Shown: positions 63,050 through 64,000 of the stretch, piece after piece
Numbering within the stretch: the stretch's first letter is position 1
Layout of the letters: every line of letters starts with the position of its first letter
DNA from: Flavobacteriaceae bacterium
Lineage (GTDB): Bacteria > Bacteroidota > Bacteroidia > Flavobacteriales > Flavobacteriaceae
Direction: 5' to 3'
Length of the DNA: 64,000 nucleotides
NCBI GenBank assembly: GCA_024640565.1
Contig: JAHEET010000001.1
Coordinates: 186,001 to 250,000 of the forward strand
Notes under the pieces: model-generated
Database searches by the model: none
Told to the model about the DNA's origin: nothing
Seen by the model: the letters and a program-made list of their open reading frames with translations, nothing else
Position numbers and translations under genes: made by a program

Positions 63050-63595
63050 ATGAAAAAATCAACCCGTCTCCTCTCTATAGCATTCTTACTGCTTCTTATA
63101 GTAAGTGCCTGTGACCATCAAAAATCATTACAAGCATACATTGTAAATAGTAGTGAGAAGCAAGGTTTTATGTATGGCGATCTCCCTGTAGGATTGATGC
63201 TAACACCCAAGGAAGATGCTTCCGAAGCGGTCAAAGAAACAATCAAGAGTATTAAAAAAATAAATGTTGTATTTTTTAAAAAAACAAAAGAGAATGCAGC
63301 GGATTATGAAATAGAAAAATCAAAAATAAAAAATATATTTACAAATAAAACATATAAAACCTTAGGAGTTTTCAAGACAAAAGGAATGAATATGAAGTTG
63401 TATTATACAGGTCAAACAGATCAAATCAACGAAGTAATTGCTTTTGGCTATGGTAAGAAGGTTGGGGTTGGTGTTGCTAGATTGCTGGGTAAAAATATGA
63501 ATCCAGCACGAATCATGGAAATGATGAATAATATTCAATTGGATACCAACATGATTCAACAAGGGCAATTTAAAGCTATTTTTAATGGCCAATAA
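63050..63595 (+). CDS. DUF4252 family lipoprotein
   Basis: 181 residues. A lipoprotein signal peptide with lipobox VSAC (Cys near 21). The domain (INVVFFKKTKENAADYE, KTLGVFKTKGMNMKLYYTG, EVIAFGYGKKVGVGVARLLG; short piece VIAFGYGKKVG) parallels the previous protein, so this is probably a diverged paralogue. It is the last gene of the sigma-factor run; a terminator follows. Confidence 0.78.
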   Translation: MKKSTRLLSIAFLLLLIVSACDHQKSLQAYIVNSSEKQGFMYGDLPVGLMLTPKEDASEAVKETIKSIKKINVVFFKKTKENAADYEIEKSKIKNIFTNKTYKTLGVFKTKGMNMKLYYTGQTDQINEVIAFGYGKKVGVGVARLLGKNMNPARIMEMMNNIQLDTNMIQQGQFKAIFNGQ

Positions 63596-63683
63596 GTTAC
63601 GTATGGATTGTCTAGCGTCGGCTACTATTTTTTGTTGCTTTTGATTCTTTATTCAGGCGCCAGCGGCCTGTGAAAGATTGCGA

Positions 63684-63725
63684 GTAAAAACTGTAATTCC
63701 TTTGGGATTACAGTTTTTACTTTTT
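63684..63725. terminator. Rho-independent terminator after the DUF4252 genes
   Basis: A long stem, GTAAAAACTGTAAT (63684-63697) with ATTACAGTTTTTAC (63707-63720), extended by a G-U and two C-G pairs to a loop TTT, then TTTTT. Usable in both directions. Confidence 0.9.
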
Positions 63726-63760
63726 AACGAGTGCTTAACGGTTTCGACACTTTAATTTCT

Positions 63761-63768
63761 TATTTTTG
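63761..63768 (+). promoter_or_regulatory. -7 box (TATTTTTG) of the M1 aminopeptidase gene
   Basis: Exact TAnnTTTG match, 20 bases before the ATG at 63789. Confidence 0.5.
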
Positions 63769-63788
63769 AAATTTGACGGAAATGCCTT

Positions 63789-64000
63789 ATGAAATTTAGA
63801 CAACAACTATTTCTTTTTATCTATTTTACAGTAGCAACAATTTTTGCACAGCACTCCGCTGACTATAAAGGAGAGAGAGAAAAACTTCATCTTTTAGAAC
63901 ACACGAAATTAAAAGTTGATTTTAATTTTAAAGAAAGGCAGCTCAATGGTGAGGCTTGGATTACGCTAAAGCCTTATTTTTATCCAACAGACAAACTTGT
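63789..64000 (+). CDS. M1-family aminopeptidase, 5' end (cut by window)
   Basis: 70 codons visible. A signal peptide (MKFRQQLFLFIYFTVATIFAQ, cut here to FLFIYFTVATIFAQ) is followed by LLEHTKLKVDFNFKERQLNGEAW, which matches the start of the N-terminal domain of M1 zinc aminopeptidases (KLKVDFNF and QLNGEAW blocks). The zinc-binding HEXXH is beyond the window, so this is called by the N-terminal domain only. It starts after the terminator at 63684. Confidence 0.7.
   Translation, partial: MKFRQQLFLFIYFTVATIFAQHSADYKGEREKLHLLEHTKLKVDFNFKERQLNGEAWITLKPYFYPTDKL

Noticed and set aside
1-64000. CRISPR arrays, insertion-sequence ends or prophage
   Set aside because: No spaced repeat array, transposase, integrase or phage structural gene was seen.

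Overview
The window is a piece of a Flavobacteriaceae (Bacteroidota) chromosome. The DNA is AT-rich. Recurring promoter-like boxes match the Bacteroidota -7 consensus TAnnTTTG. The his operon carries the fused hisB and hisIE, LpxC is fused to FabZ, and there are type IX secretion (T9SS) signals: PorX, and C-terminal sorting domains on two secreted proteins. A YtxJ-like bacillithiol protein, DUF4252 lipoproteins and CPXCG proteins also fit a marine flavobacterium of the Polaribacter/Tenacibaculum kind; genus level is inference. No phage, plasmid, CRISPR array, transposase or rRNA gene was seen. Most of the window is core genome.

Layout. 1-5759: histidine biosynthesis operon hisD(partial)-C-B-H-A-F-IE. 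5768-11420: DUF1853, DUF2461, a MATE exporter, a hotdog thioesterase, a DEAD-box helicase, a TRIC-like channel and a MaoC hydratase. 11463-14886: small membrane proteins, a membrane protein/XRE regulator pair behind a tandem 20-bp repeat, and a large secreted vanadium-haloperoxidase-like enzyme with a T9SS tail. 15191-19790: an RNA-chaperone cluster of two cold-shock-domain proteins and two DEAD-box helicases, with an EamA transporter between them. 19977-25828: TrmH, a YdeI-like protein, alanine dehydrogenase, TsaE, DUF1287 and the T9SS regulator PorX. 25961-33850: HD hydrolase, then lpxD-lpxC/fabZ-lpxA-efp-lpxD2-sucD-fabG (lipid A and fatty acid synthesis with EF-P and a TCA subunit). 33962-37466: VWA membrane protein, CPXCG protein, thioesterase, prohibitin homologue. 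37467-39257: a gene-poor stretch with a candidate orphan small RNA, a carboxypeptidase-regulatory-like protein, a repeated motif and tRNA-Leu(GAG) and tRNA-Lys(TTT). 39258-46707: shikimate kinase, phosphoribosyltransferase, Hsp15, an FKBP lipoprotein, an outer-membrane barrel, a transketolase C-terminal subunit, Maf, SmpB, a lipoprotein, a methyltransferase and a phosphatase. 46798-53000: ClpB, YtxJ, an SF2 helicase, fumarylacetoacetase. 53096-61403: GlyA, a broken FG-GAP/ASPIC secreted protein, RmuC, an acyltransferase, PepT, a BNR-repeat lipoprotein and a patatin. 61534-63595: ECF sigma factor, probable anti-sigma factor and two DUF4252 proteins. 63789-end: start of an M1 aminopeptidase.

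The items most worth following up are: a compact transcription unit at 37714-37845 with promoter and terminator but no ORF; an unexplained stretch at 24025-24280, more GC-rich than other gaps, that stays open in several frames next to porX; the tandem operator-like repeat at 11955-11995; a 19-bp perfect palindrome upstream of the ECF sigma operon; and start codons lying only a few bases from the -7 box (trmH, lpxD, tsaE), which suggests leaderless mRNAs.

All calls come from reading the sequence and recalling family motifs. No database search was run.
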